From a virus, in IMG/VR virus record IMGVR_UViG_3300006810_000111, positions 1 through 41,529 of that record: a DNA stretch of 41,529 nucleotides. The stretch is one strand, 5' to 3'. Shown here one piece after another: positions 7,153 to 17,700 of this stretch. Made by a program: the position numbers and the translations under genes. The number at the start of each line of letters is the position of its first letter. Positions within the stretch are counted from its first letter, which is position 1. Under the pieces are notes generated by a model. That model was not told the origin of the DNA. It ran no database searches and worked only from the letters and a program-made list of their open reading frames with translations.

Positions 7153-7668
7153 ATGACTATGAAAACAAAAACTTTTACGTATATACTTCCTTTAATGGCG
7201 TATTTTGTAAATGTTAGGAAACGTAATCTAGTCAATGCTTATGTAGGGGATGTTAATTTTCCAGAACTTACAAATCACATATTCTTATTATATAAATTTC
7301 ATGGAACTAAAGATTTTATTTTATATGAAGAGACTTTAGAGAAGTCTGAGCTATTTCATACTAAATATGACCCTAACAAAACACATGTTATGTTTATATT
7401 TAATGTGCCTGAAGATTATCAGGACGTGTATGATTTATATAGAGCAGGTAAATACTCTGAATTGCCTCAAGATTATAAAATACAAATCTTTAAATTCCAT
7501 AATATAACTTCTGCAGACCATAGGGTAGCAAAAGTTTTATTTAAACACGCAGATATAAGGGAAGAGTGGGAGGAGAAGCTTGACGTTGAAATTCCTGAAG
7601 ACATGGAGGTTTCGTCTATACCAGATATGAAAACTGAAAAATACACTAAACGTAAAAAGAAAATTTAA
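7153..7668 (+). CDS. Hypothetical protein, 171 aa
   Basis: A mixed alpha/beta protein with a conserved-looking core (NHIFLLYKFHGTKDF, KTHVMFIFNVPEDYQ, VAKVLFKHADIREEWEEKL) and a lysine-rich tail (KYTKRKKKI). Proteins of this look occur beside phage exonucleases, but I cannot name the family. Two ATGs are possible (7153 and 7159); the second lacks only two residues. The stop abuts the rIIA-like ATG. A role with the adjacent exonuclease is inferred from position only. Confidence 0.6.
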   Translation: MTMKTKTFTYILPLMAYFVNVRKRNLVNAYVGDVNFPELTNHIFLLYKFHGTKDFILYEETLEKSELFHTKYDPNKTHVMFIFNVPEDYQDVYDLYRAGKYSELPQDYKIQIFKFHNITSADHRVAKVLFKHADIREEWEEKLDVEIPEDMEVSSIPDMKTEKYTKRKKKI

Positions 7669-10083
7669 ATGAAACTACAACAACAACACCACGTCGATGA
7701 AGTAATTGGCGTGCAGAAACAACACAAGTTTAAAATAACGGACGGATCACAGGCTATCATTATGGATAGCCTGATTAATTTATACTCGGACCCTATTGGT
7801 TCGATTGTCCGTGAGATCACTTCAAATTGTATAGATGCAAACCGCGAGCGGAACCTTAAGTTAGAGGGTAAGATTCCAATGGAAGCAGAAGATGACAAGT
7901 CTTTCTGGTCTAAGAAGCAAACGGTTTGCATCGAATACGTAGAGAAGAACACAATTCTAGGAATAGAGGAGTGTATTATGTTCCATGATTATGGTTGCGG
8001 TCTTTCGCAAGATAGAGTTGCTAATGTATTTACTACATTCGGTGCTTCTACTAAGAGAGACAACAACTATGAGATTGGCGGCTTTGGCTTAGGTGCTAAA
8101 TCACCTTTAGCTTATTCAGATACTTTCTATGTGTCTAGTAGACACAATGGTACTGAAACATATTATATGATATATCGTAACAACGACAATGTCCCACATA
8201 TGGATCAAGTGCACCAAGCAAGTACAGATCAACAAAACGGTAGCACCGTAATTGTTCCTATTAAAGATAGTTATGATAGAAGATCTTTTAAAGAGTCTAT
8301 TGCAACTCAACTATGTTTCTTTGACAATCTTGTATTCAAGAATGTTGTAGAATCTATAGGGAAAGTAAATAACTATTATACTTCAGGCGATTCCTCTTAC
8401 AAAGTTACTGAAGAAACTGACGATTACATTATAACTAACGACGGTAGAGAACCTTTTCTACTTGTTGGTAAAGTAGTGTATCCACTTAACTGGAATATGT
8501 TAGATGATTTTACTGAATCTGATTTTAGAGGTAGTGTTGGTATTAAATTTAATATCGGTGTTTTAGACTTAGTTCCTTCTCGTGAGGAGTTACGATATAC
8601 ATCTAAAACTATATCTCTTATTCAAGATAAATTAAAATCTGTTTTAGAGCAATTTAAGCAACAAATTAACAAAAAGTACGAAAATATCACTGATTTTGGT
8701 GAATATTTGAGAGTTATTAGCGTTTTAGGGCAAGGACATAGTACTTGGAGAAGGATGACAAGTGATGACCCTAATGCAGTAAAATCAGATATTGCAGGAG
8801 TAGGTTATTATGATGTACCTTTTGTTCCATTTCCTAAACTAAGTTGCGATAAGAATACTAACGATACAGGGGCTTTTCATAAAGTGTTTGATGGCATTAG
8901 TTTTTATCATTGCAAGCTAGTTAGTAATAAAGGTGCTATAGGTGGAGAAACAATTTACAAAAAAGAGTGTAACTCTTGGTATGATTTGTTTTCAGCTTTA
9001 GACGGCAAAACTAATTTCTATTATGTAGACAGTAACTTTAGTAAAAATAAAGATTACACTCTTATAAATAGTGTAGGAGAATTTGTAGCTTTTAAAGTTG
9101 ATGCTGTTAAAATAGGAGAAAGGACTTTAGATACTAAACTTAATTTAAATGACCCTAGACCTTCTTATGAGAAAACTGCAACATTTAACACTGTATGTAG
9201 ACTGTTAGGTAAATCTTCAAGTATGATTAAATACTCAGATGTAGAAGAAACTGAACTAGACAGCGAACTTATGGGAGATGTAGTTGATAACAAGACTCGT
9301 CGTAAAGTAAATAAGATGGTGTTTGCTCGTAATGCTGAATTTAAAGCTGATGGTTATGAAACTACAATTAAGTACACTAACCAAGAGTATAAAATTTCAG
9401 ATTTGCAGGTAATGTTGCACCCCGAAGAAGGAGATCCTAAACTTAAAGCTATAGTTTATGCTGAAACAAAGGATCTTGATGAGCTTGAGAAAGTTGTCAA
9501 AGTTTTAGGTAGTAGTAGAGATTTTTATGATAGCAACTACAATTATACATACAAATTTGACTCATATTACAGAGTATTAAAAGTATCTAAAGATGTTGCA
9601 AAGCAATTTGCAAACCTTGATGGATTTATAACAGCACATGAGTTTATGAAAGATTCTACACACTTGCAGAGATTTGCTACTGCGCAATATATTGGTAAAT
9701 TTATAGAAAAAATTAGATTTTTACGTTATTTTGAACTTTATGACAAAGATTTAAATAATAAATTTTATAGTCTAAATAACTTTTATAAAAGCAATACCAA
9801 CGGATGTTGGCGTTGTGAAGATGATATACAGCCTGTTGTAGAAGAAATCATGAAACTAGATATTCCAGACACTGTTAGATACGACATGGAACTAGTAGAT
9901 AAGCTAGAAGAAGTGGTGGAATACTCACAAGGTTTAGATCTTTTAAACTATGTAGAGTTTAGCTCAAACTCTAGGAAATCAATTGAAGATTTCTTATCTT
10001 TAAAGGGCAAAATGCCTGACACTCAACAAATTAAATTAACATTAACAGCTAAAAATCAAAAAGATGAATTACTTAGTAGCTAA
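7669..10083 (+). CDS. rIIA: rIIA-like protein with GHKL ATPase domain
   Basis: An 804-residue protein whose first about 200 residues form a GHKL (Bergerat) ATPase fold. REITSNCIDANRE at 48-60 carries the catalytic E and Mg-binding N; FHDYGCGLS (about 105-113) matches the second motif; GGFGLGAKSPLAY (about 138-150) is the ATP-lid glycine motif. Overall it matches rIIA proteins of T4-like and crAss-like phages. In T4, rIIA and rIIB are membrane-associated and needed to overcome RexAB exclusion; the exact activity is unknown. The rIIB-like gene follows, overlapping by 20 nt, which suggests coordinated expression. Confidence 0.8.
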   Translation: MKLQQQHHVDEVIGVQKQHKFKITDGSQAIIMDSLINLYSDPIGSIVREITSNCIDANRERNLKLEGKIPMEAEDDKSFWSKKQTVCIEYVEKNTILGIEECIMFHDYGCGLSQDRVANVFTTFGASTKRDNNYEIGGFGLGAKSPLAYSDTFYVSSRHNGTETYYMIYRNNDNVPHMDQVHQASTDQQNGSTVIVPIKDSYDRRSFKESIATQLCFFDNLVFKNVVESIGKVNNYYTSGDSSYKVTEETDDYIITNDGREPFLLVGKVVYPLNWNMLDDFTESDFRGSVGIKFNIGVLDLVPSREELRYTSKTISLIQDKLKSVLEQFKQQINKKYENITDFGEYLRVISVLGQGHSTWRRMTSDDPNAVKSDIAGVGYYDVPFVPFPKLSCDKNTNDTGAFHKVFDGISFYHCKLVSNKGAIGGETIYKKECNSWYDLFSALDGKTNFYYVDSNFSKNKDYTLINSVGEFVAFKVDAVKIGERTLDTKLNLNDPRPSYEKTATFNTVCRLLGKSSSMIKYSDVEETELDSELMGDVVDNKTRRKVNKMVFARNAEFKADGYETTIKYTNQEYKISDLQVMLHPEEGDPKLKAIVYAETKDLDELEKVVKVLGSSRDFYDSNYNYTYKFDSYYRVLKVSKDVAKQFANLDGFITAHEFMKDSTHLQRFATAQYIGKFIEKIRFLRYFELYDKDLNNKFYSLNNFYKSNTNGCWRCEDDIQPVVEEIMKLDIPDTVRYDMELVDKLEEVVEYSQGLDLLNYVEFSSNSRKSIEDFLSLKGKMPDTQQIKLTLTAKNQKDELLSS

Positions 10084-11071
10084 AGTAACGCCAAACGACG
10101 TTACAGTAATTATTGATGGAAAGCACAAGAGAATCCGAAAGGATTCTCCTGATGCTGAACTAGTTATTGCTCTCGTAAAGCAATACAATTCGTGTAATAT
10201 TCTAACTGAGAGAGAAGATATTGTTACAAAGATAGAAGAACTTTGCAATCCTGCAAAGAAAATTGAATTTAATTCCGATGGTCGGTTTGAATTTGATGGG
10301 AACTCTTCTATGTATCTTAAAGGTACAAGTGACCCAATACCTGAGTTTCTTGCTAAAAAGCTTTTGGAGTATATCGACAAAGGTTTGAATGTAGAAGCTC
10401 TAGTTAACTTCTGGAAGAACACACTGCTTAACCCTGATAAAGGCGTTAGACAGCAGTTGTTTGGCTTCTTAGAACACAATGGCCATCCAATAACTGATAA
10501 GGGTTATTTCTTAGCTTACAAAGCAGTGAAAGTTGCTCGTAAGTATGACGCAGAAACAGGTGAGGAAGTTGTAAGCATTCGCTACGATGAAAACACAGGT
10601 GAGCGTATTGAAGAAACTCTTAACCAGTCTATGACTTTCAAACCGTATCACTCAGGTGCACATGGTATGACAGTTAAAGTTGGTGAGCCTATTACAATGC
10701 CAAGAGAAGAATGTGACTCTGATCCTGAAGTAACTTGCTCTGCAGGTTTACATGTAGGTTCTATGGAGTATGTACATGACTTTGGCTATAGTGGAGGTGT
10801 AATACTAGAAGTGCTAGTAAGTCCTCGTAATGTTGTAGCAGTTCCTGCTGATTATAACAATACTAAGATGCGTACTTGCGAGTATTATCCTATTGCTATT
10901 ACTAATGGCGAGAATTCTGACATTTATTTAGAATCTGATTATGCTTCGTTTGACCATTCTACTATGGAAGACGATATAGTAAACTATGAAGAGTCTAAGC
11001 GAGATGTAATAAATGAAATTGAAAAAGAATTAGCAGAGCGTAGAGCTGTTGCTGACTCATTACTTCAATAA
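10064..11071 (+). CDS. rIIB: rIIB-like protein
   Basis: A 335-residue protein resembling T4 rIIB. The middle contains LVNFWKNTLLNPDKGVRQQL and FGFLEHNGHPITDKGYFLAYKAV, and the C-terminal half contains VTCSAGLHVGSMEYV, ILEVLVSPRNVVAVPAD and MRTCEYYPI, in the order found in rIIB homologues. The partner rIIA-like gene lies directly upstream. It is the last gene of the + strand operon; its TAA is followed by a convergent intergenic region with hairpins. Function is probably protection against host exclusion, by family analogy only. Confidence 0.8.
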   Translation: MNYLVAKVTPNDVTVIIDGKHKRIRKDSPDAELVIALVKQYNSCNILTEREDIVTKIEELCNPAKKIEFNSDGRFEFDGNSSMYLKGTSDPIPEFLAKKLLEYIDKGLNVEALVNFWKNTLLNPDKGVRQQLFGFLEHNGHPITDKGYFLAYKAVKVARKYDAETGEEVVSIRYDENTGERIEETLNQSMTFKPYHSGAHGMTVKVGEPITMPREECDSDPEVTCSAGLHVGSMEYVHDFGYSGGVILEVLVSPRNVVAVPADYNNTKMRTCEYYPIAITNGENSDIYLESDYASFDHSTMEDDIVNYEESKRDVINEIEKELAERRAVADSLLQ

Positions 11072-11080
11072 TAATGTTAA

Positions 11081-11133
11081 TCCTCACAAGTTTTTGTGTT
11101 GTTGTTAACTTGTTGTTGTTGTACTTGTGAGGA
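11081..11133. terminator. Perfect 10-bp inverted repeat in convergent intergenic region
   Basis: TCCTCACAAG (11081-11090) pairs perfectly with CTTGTGAGGA (11124-11133). The loop is about 33 nt and rich in GTTGTT units. It lies between the end of the + strand operon and the end of the - strand operon. On the - strand it is followed by AT-rich sequence. It may act as a terminator for the leftward operon or as an mRNA 3' stabilising hairpin. Confidence 0.45.
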
Positions 11134-11140
11134 AATAACG

Positions 11141-11166
11141 GAGGGGGAGAAATCCCCCTCTTTTTA
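11141..11166 (+). terminator. Rho-independent terminator after rIIB
   Basis: GAGGGGGA (11141-11148) and TCCCCCTC (11153-11160) form an 8-bp GC-rich stem closed by a GAAA tetraloop, followed directly by TTTTTA. This is the classic shape of an intrinsic terminator for the + strand operon, placed 70 nt after the rIIB-like stop. Confidence 0.85.
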
Positions 11167-11202
11167 TTTCTTTAACTATTTTTTATTTACTTTCATTTTC
11201 TA

Positions 11203-11646
11203 TTAGCTTACAGAGGCTATAAAGTATTCTATGCGAACAGATGCAGTGTCAGCTTTAGCGGCTATTGCATCAATGTTAGCTAAAGATACATCACTACCAA
11301 AAGCATCTCCAGACTCAGCGTCCATAGAGTTGTTACCTAGTATAAAATGATCTTCTAATTCTACTTTTACAAAATACTCAGAAGCAGCAGTACGAATTCT
11401 TAAATTAACGTAGTTAGTTGCTCCTAAGTTTGTAATGCGTAGATACTTTACTGTACCATCTGCAAATGTACCTGCGGAATTAGCAGCATCAAATTTAATA
11501 ATGTCTACCCAAGATGTTGGAATATCCATTATTCTGTGATCTACCTCATCTATATTAGGAATAGTTTGTATGTTAGTTGTACCTCTATCAGTACTGCCGT
11601 CTCCCAAAGAGACAGCTTCAGTTAAAGTCACTGTCAGTGTTGCCAT
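11203..11646 (-). CDS. Beta-rich virion-associated protein of marine-phage type
   Basis: A 147-residue, small-residue-rich protein predicted to be mostly beta strands. The stretch VKYLRITNLGATNYVNLRIR...EYFVKVELEDHFILGN...NIDAIAAKADTASVRIEYFIASV matches a pattern I recognise from many marine viral contigs, where it sits in structural modules. There it may be a decoration, fibre or receptor-type protein; the exact role is unknown. It is the last gene of the leftward operon. Its start is preceded by an A/T-rich leader and overlapped for 29 nt by the 54-aa gene. Confidence 0.65.
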   Translation of the reverse strand: MATLTVTLTEAVSLGDGSTDRGTTNIQTIPNIDEVDHRIMDIPTSWVDIIKFDAANSAGTFADGTVKYLRITNLGATNYVNLRIRTAASEYFVKVELEDHFILGNNSMDAESGDAFGSDVSLANIDAIAAKADTASVRIEYFIASVS

Positions 11647-11782
11647 AATCTATAATTATAAAAATTTGTATTAATCCTAAAAAAAATTGTATTTCATAGT
11701 AAGGTGCATGCTCTTCTGGTTGGAAGTGCCTTACACCAAATACTATACCTTTTGCCCATGTTAATCCAAAGCCTAGTTTCAT
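11618..11782 (-). CDS. Small hydrophobic protein, 54 aa
   Basis: Its ATG (11782-11780) follows the TAA of the giant gene with no gap, and it stops with TGA at 11618-11620, inside the start of the 147-aa gene. The sequence opens MKLGFGLTWAKGIVFGVRHF, then EYY-like and hydrophobic EIQFFLGLIQIFIIID, which could be a membrane segment or a buried strand pair. Similar short GF..GK..FGVR-type proteins occur in phages, but the function is unknown. The start position and the otherwise empty 136-nt gap support it as a real gene. Confidence 0.6.
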   Translation of the reverse strand: MKLGFGLTWAKGIVFGVRHFQPEEHAPYYEIQFFLGLIQIFIIIDYGNTDSDFN

Positions 11783-14700
11783 TTATTCATCTTCATTAAA
11801 ATATTCTTGCTCTATCCAATCGGACATTCCGTAGGATGTATCTAAATCTTTCTCTGTAATAACTGTCCACTTATATATCTGATTAGTGAACGGGAATACT
11901 TTAGCCCATTTATGTAAAGGATGATCTCCTCTGTAATTATCTTTTAGCATGTATCTTTGTGTACCATCTACAGCTCTTGTAAAATCAAATATAGTTTTTA
12001 AAGCTGGTGTAGGGTCCTTGAATACACTAATAAATGTAGTGGGACTTCTATAGTAACTTAAATCTTGCTCTACTCTGTATAGTATATTTATAGAAGCCAT
12101 TAATAATGGTTCAATTGGATCGTCATCATCAGTCCCTTCTGCTAAACTCTTAAGCATAATACCTAAAGCAAGAATAGTTGCCTGCACTTTTATTGCAGAT
12201 AAAGTTTTCTTTAAGTTTATTGCATCTATATTGTCATCTACACCACTAAGTATGCTTTCAGAAGATTGTCTTGTAACTCTCTTCATTAGTAGTTTCATTA
12301 ATATTTTAGAAGAAGATTTTATTCCTACATCAAAAATACTATTATATCTACCTTTTGTGTATCTACCTAATTGGTCATTCCACACTTTTTTACTATACCT
12401 CGCGTTAAACCCTTCAAAGGCCCATGTTCTAAACATTGTAAACAAAAGATTAATGTCTTTACTTTTTATCTTTGTAAGAGAGTTAGGGTCGTAGTTACCA
12501 TGGAGTTTTTTATTCATCTCAATAGTAGCATCTCTAAACTTAGTGTATGAATTTTTAGTGGTTGCTCCTAAATTATTGAAATCCCATTCTTTTTGGTATC
12601 CAAACTCATTTACATTCCAAGTACCGTCTGCATTAAATGCTTCATATAAATTTCTAACATTACCTTGTAGATCTGTAACAGGAGTGTTAATCATTTTAGC
12701 TACAGCTCCCATACCTTGCACAATAAATTCTGTAGACTGTTGTATGTACATAGGACTAAGCTTACCTAGAAATTTAAATTTCTTTTTACCTCTTACATCT
12801 CCTTTACCATAAGTTATATCTCGCATTTCAAAAAGAACATTCATTCTCTTCATTATAGCTCCTGCTTTACTTGCAGAAGTATTAGTTGCAGATCGTAACA
12901 TAATAGCTAAAGACTCTGCAAGCTGTCCACTAGTAAAATCTTCTTCACCAGATGCGTGAACTACAGATGCTAGCATACCAAACCCAACGTTAGCTATACC
13001 TGCAGATGCATTCCAACCTAATCCTTTAAGTTGTGTGTAGCTAATAAATCCTCTAATTAATTTGTGGAAACTAAATGCTTTAATATCTAATTCTTTAAAA
13101 TCATTTTCTAATAACTCTGCTTCAGCGTTAAATTGTGCTTGAGTTATTTTACCGTCCACTAAATCATCATTTAACTGATCGTATTCTTTTTTAAGATCTT
13201 TAGCTTTTCTATATCTAGCTCTCATGTCTGTACTTAGACTTCCAGGTAGCTCTAAAGAAGTTTTACCTACTTGCTCTCTAGATCTTCCATACATAATAGC
13301 TTGCTCACTATAATCTAAAGCTTCTTGTATTACTTGGGGCCCAGACTTGATAGTTATATTTTTATTTGTACCCCAACGTTTAATTTTTTTACCTGAAGAA
13401 TCTAAGTAAGGCTTAGTTGCTTCTCTAACTGTACGCATCAATATGTTTACAAGAGGTTCTGCTTCTGACTTAAATTTATAATTTACAGACATACCTGCAA
13501 ACATAACCATCACTCTCTCTAAATCAAATGCTCTGTCTTCTAAAGCAACATCTTCAGATCCTAAGAATCTTAACGGTACTTTAGATATAGGTACACCTCT
13601 CTCATCAAGCTCTGCTTTTAGGCCTTCATTTTCTCTATTTAAACCTAAAGTTTCATCGGCAAACAAAGCTCCATACAGTTGAGTGTCTTTTCCTAAATAA
13701 GAAAGTGCAGCTACAATACCTTTATTGCTATATTCTTCTAATAAATCTTTTTGTATACTAGGGAAGAAGTTTTCAGACATTCCATTCACTGCTACTTCAG
13801 GTAAGTAACTCTTAAATTGAGACATTTTATCTGTGTAAAATGCGTAGAATGAAGATAATTCTTTGTTATTTTCTATTGTAGAAAACTCTTCGTTAATATA
13901 CATATCAACTTTAGGGTGTGTCACAGTATATTTATAACCTGCAGTACCAAATGTAATATTTGTAGGCGTTGTATTATATCTTTGTTCTAAATAGAATTCA
14001 GGGTTGTTTTTATTAACCCATCTCTTATGAATAGCTGCTGCAGTTTCTGTTAATGTCATACCTATAGCTGGTTTAATAACACCTTCAGCTAAATCGGCAG
14101 CCACTTTTCTTTTGTGTGCATTTTCTTCTAGATTGTATCTAGCTAAACCATCTTCAGCTTGCCCTATAATATCTTGAGCAGAGCCTTCACCAATAGTTTT
14201 ATTAAGATACTCAATGTATTCTTTTTTAGACTTTGCATCTGAAGTACTGTGAGTATCTTTTACCCAAAATCTAATGTCAACAGCTATCTCCATTCCATTT
14301 TTAGCATCATACATAGATGCAAAAGATTCATACCTCTCTCTTTTTATTTGATCAGGTGTAAGTCTAGTAGAGCTCATAATACTTTTTAACTGCTTTCCGT
14401 GCAGTTCATGTATTCTCTGTCTTTCTTTATAATAAGATTCTTTAAACTTAGAAGCAAAATAACCTGTAGGCTTACCTTCATCATCTTTTTGTAAGAATAT
14501 ATCAGTGGATAATCCTAAAGACTCAAGCTCTTTATTTAAATCTTTAAATCTTTTTTGTATTTCTAGTACTGTATTTAAAGTGGCATCTTCTGCGTTTCTA
14601 GCCACTCTCTTTAAAGCTCCATCTGTTGCTCTTGCAATAGGACTAGTAAACCCAGCAGCATCTATAAAGTTACCTCTAAACCAACCTTCGTCTTCCATGT

Positions 14701-17700
14701 TTAAGAACGCCATGTCATCGTCTGTTAAAGGCTCTCCACTTTGGTTTTCTACATAAGATTTAACCCATTTTTTAGTTTTAGCTGCTAACGTAAGACCAAC
14801 ATCTTCTGCTATAGCTCCTACTTGTGCAAACACCTTTCTTGTAGGATTGTTCTTATCTTCTGCTTGCGCTTCAGACAATAAGTGTTTAGTGTTTTTAAAA
14901 CTCCATATATCTACAAGTCTATTAGCATCTTTAATTTCTTGTAAAGAGATCTGTGGCCTATCTAAAATATTCTTAGCCCAGTCTAGTTGACGTATAGCTA
15001 CATCTTCAATAACAAATGTGTTATTCCCTTCTTTTAGTCTTTCAACATCCTCTTTTAATGCCTCTATTTGAGAATCTATATAAATCCTTTTATCTACAGA
15101 TAGTGCTAAAGTTTTTCTACGCTGTAAAGATTTAATTCTACCGTTTAAACCTTGAATTATCTCTGCAATCTCTCCTTTAGCGTTTACAGGCATATCCATA
15201 GAGTCAGATACTATAGAGTAATCAGTTGCTCCTGACTCGTGTATAAGTTTATCTACCTCATCTTGGAATGCTTGTACAGTCTCGTAATTGTTTTTAATAG
15301 CTTTCAGAACTTTATCTTTACCGTGCATTTCAATGTAATCATTGTAAATAGGTAAATATCTAGTAGCTACTTCTAGTACAGATTCATAAGATTTTTGATC
15401 TTGAGGCGTAACAACTTGTTTACTTTCTACAGGACCTGCTTGGTGATTAACTGCATTCCGTATAGAAGCTAAAGGAGCTGTAGTATGATGATATGCTTTC
15501 ATCAAAGTTACATTTTTTTCAGCTCTTGTTATTGCTGTGTATAACCATCTAGTAGGATCAAATTTACCTTGACCAGACCAATTATGATTAACATACACAG
15601 TCTCCCACTGAGATCCTTGTGATTTATGCCCTGTAATAGCATACCCATAGTACGCTAATATTACACTTTTAGGAACAACTTTTTGTACTCTTCCTTGTAC
15701 TTTAGCTTTAACAAGAAAAGGTTCAAAGAAATCTAATGTTTCTTGTGCTTGCACAGGGTCTTTTAATCTATCCCAAGGCTTTTTACCAAATAAAACTTTA
15801 TTTATTTGTTGATGCACTATGCTGGCATCTTTAGCGTCAGGGAATAATATAATCGTATTACCTTTTTCATCTAACACTGCTTGAACTGTTAATGCTGTAG
15901 TTCTTTGCTTTTCTCCTTGAGGAGTGTATGCAGGCATATATATTACAGCTTTTTCAGGTTGTTTAGGATGTTTAGTGTATGTTTTATCTTTATTTCTACC
16001 TAAAATTTCAGAATTTGCTACAGTATTGCTTTTTTTTCCAAACTCACTAATAACATCTACTTCTGAAGAGTTAGCTACAGATATTAATATTTCTCCATCT
16101 TCTATAATGTCAGCATCAGGCCCAAACAAAACAGCTCTTGCTTGGTTGTTTGCTTTTATTCTATCTGGGTTACCAGAAGTTATCATTATAACATCTTTAT
16201 CCTGTTTAAGTTCTGTTAACCATGCAGTTTGTGCATCTACTGTGCTAGTAACTTTAAAGTTAGGAACAGATTCAGAAGGAATTGTAATGCTTTTTGTATT
16301 ACGCATATTAGTTGCTACAGTTAATACAGGATTGTCTTGCACCTGTCTTTTAACTTCAGTCATTTCTATTTTATGCGAGTATTCTTTTTCAAATATTTTA
16401 GGATCTACATCTCCTTTACTTAGTACTGGAGGTAATTGGAAGCCATCTCCTATATATATACTTTTTAAACCTAGATCTTGAACTTGTCTTAAATTTTGTA
16501 GCATTTCGTTACTTAACATAGAAGCCTCATCCATTATATGAATAGAATTTTCTAAGTCCATATCGTCAAATCTATCGTAATCTAACTCAAATCTACCGCT
16601 ATCTGCGTCAGGTTCTCCTGTTAAGAATCCGTGATTAGTGGTTGCTTCCACTGATCGTAGCCCCACTAATTTTAATTTTTGATTTATAACTAAAGCAGCT
16701 TTATTTGTAGGAGCAGTTACTATAATATTTTTGCCTACAGATTCTGCATACTTTATTATATTTTCTATAATAGTAGTTTTACCTGTACCTGCGTACCCTG
16801 CAAGAAGCATTTCTGATGTGCTATCATTATTTATAAAGTCAGAAGCCATAAGTAAGGCTTTTTCTTGATCTGCTGTATAGTCAATAGCATTTCTTCTTTC
16901 TTCTAATATTTGTCTATCTTCATTAGAGAAAGACTTTTCTTCTACAATAGCTCCTGTATCATTATTAAACCTAAACTCTTCTAATAACCTTTGTTTTAAA
17001 TAAGTATAAGTTTGAGGAGCTTTTTCTTTAAGTTTTGCTAAACCCGTACCAAATCCATCTTTAGGAAACACTAGTTCTCTACCATCAGCTTTTATTTTAG
17101 CTATGTCAGAATCAATAACATCTTTATTAGATTGTAAATCATTATCAGACATAAATGCAGCAGCACTGTTATTAGGTTGAAGCTTAGTGGCTATTCCAAA
17201 AGCATTTTCATTATTTCTAATTTGTGCTTGTCCTCCTGTACCTTTTCTTTGTGTGTTATCTCCAAATACATATATCTTATCAGGATTAGCTTTTACATCA
17301 GCATTTGTATATCTAGATACAACTTCTACAGTCTCAACAACTTCTTCAGCTTTTGCAGCAATTTCTTCTTGCACTTTAATTTTGTCAAGTTCTTTTACGT
17401 CTTGTGCAGCTTGTTGTACTTTATCTACAGGCGTTTGCTCAGGAGATGTAACTATAACTTCTCCAGTAGGATTTCCGTTACTGTCCATAACTAATGTAGC
17501 ACCGCCAAGAATTCCTGCAAGCTCTCCTGTATCTTTTTCAGGAGTTCTTTGGTTTTCTTCAGCTATTTGCTCCTCTACTACTGCATCTTTCAGTTGTAAG
17601 AACATTAACATTTCATTAAGCCCTACATCTAAAGCGCTACCCTCTCTAACATCAAATCCTAACTGTTTAGCTAAAGCTTTGTAATATGTTTTAATAAGAT

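Noticed and set aside
15924-16481. 185-aa + strand ORF antisense to the SF1 helicase
   Set aside because: It is a shadow of the strongly motif-supported helicase frame; its translation is Ser/Leu/Ile-rich without domain features.
17177-17684. Two overlapping + strand ORFs with hydrophobic, Cys/Ser-rich translations
   Set aside because: They are complements of the giant gene's coding frame and show the typical composition of antisense frames in A-rich genes.
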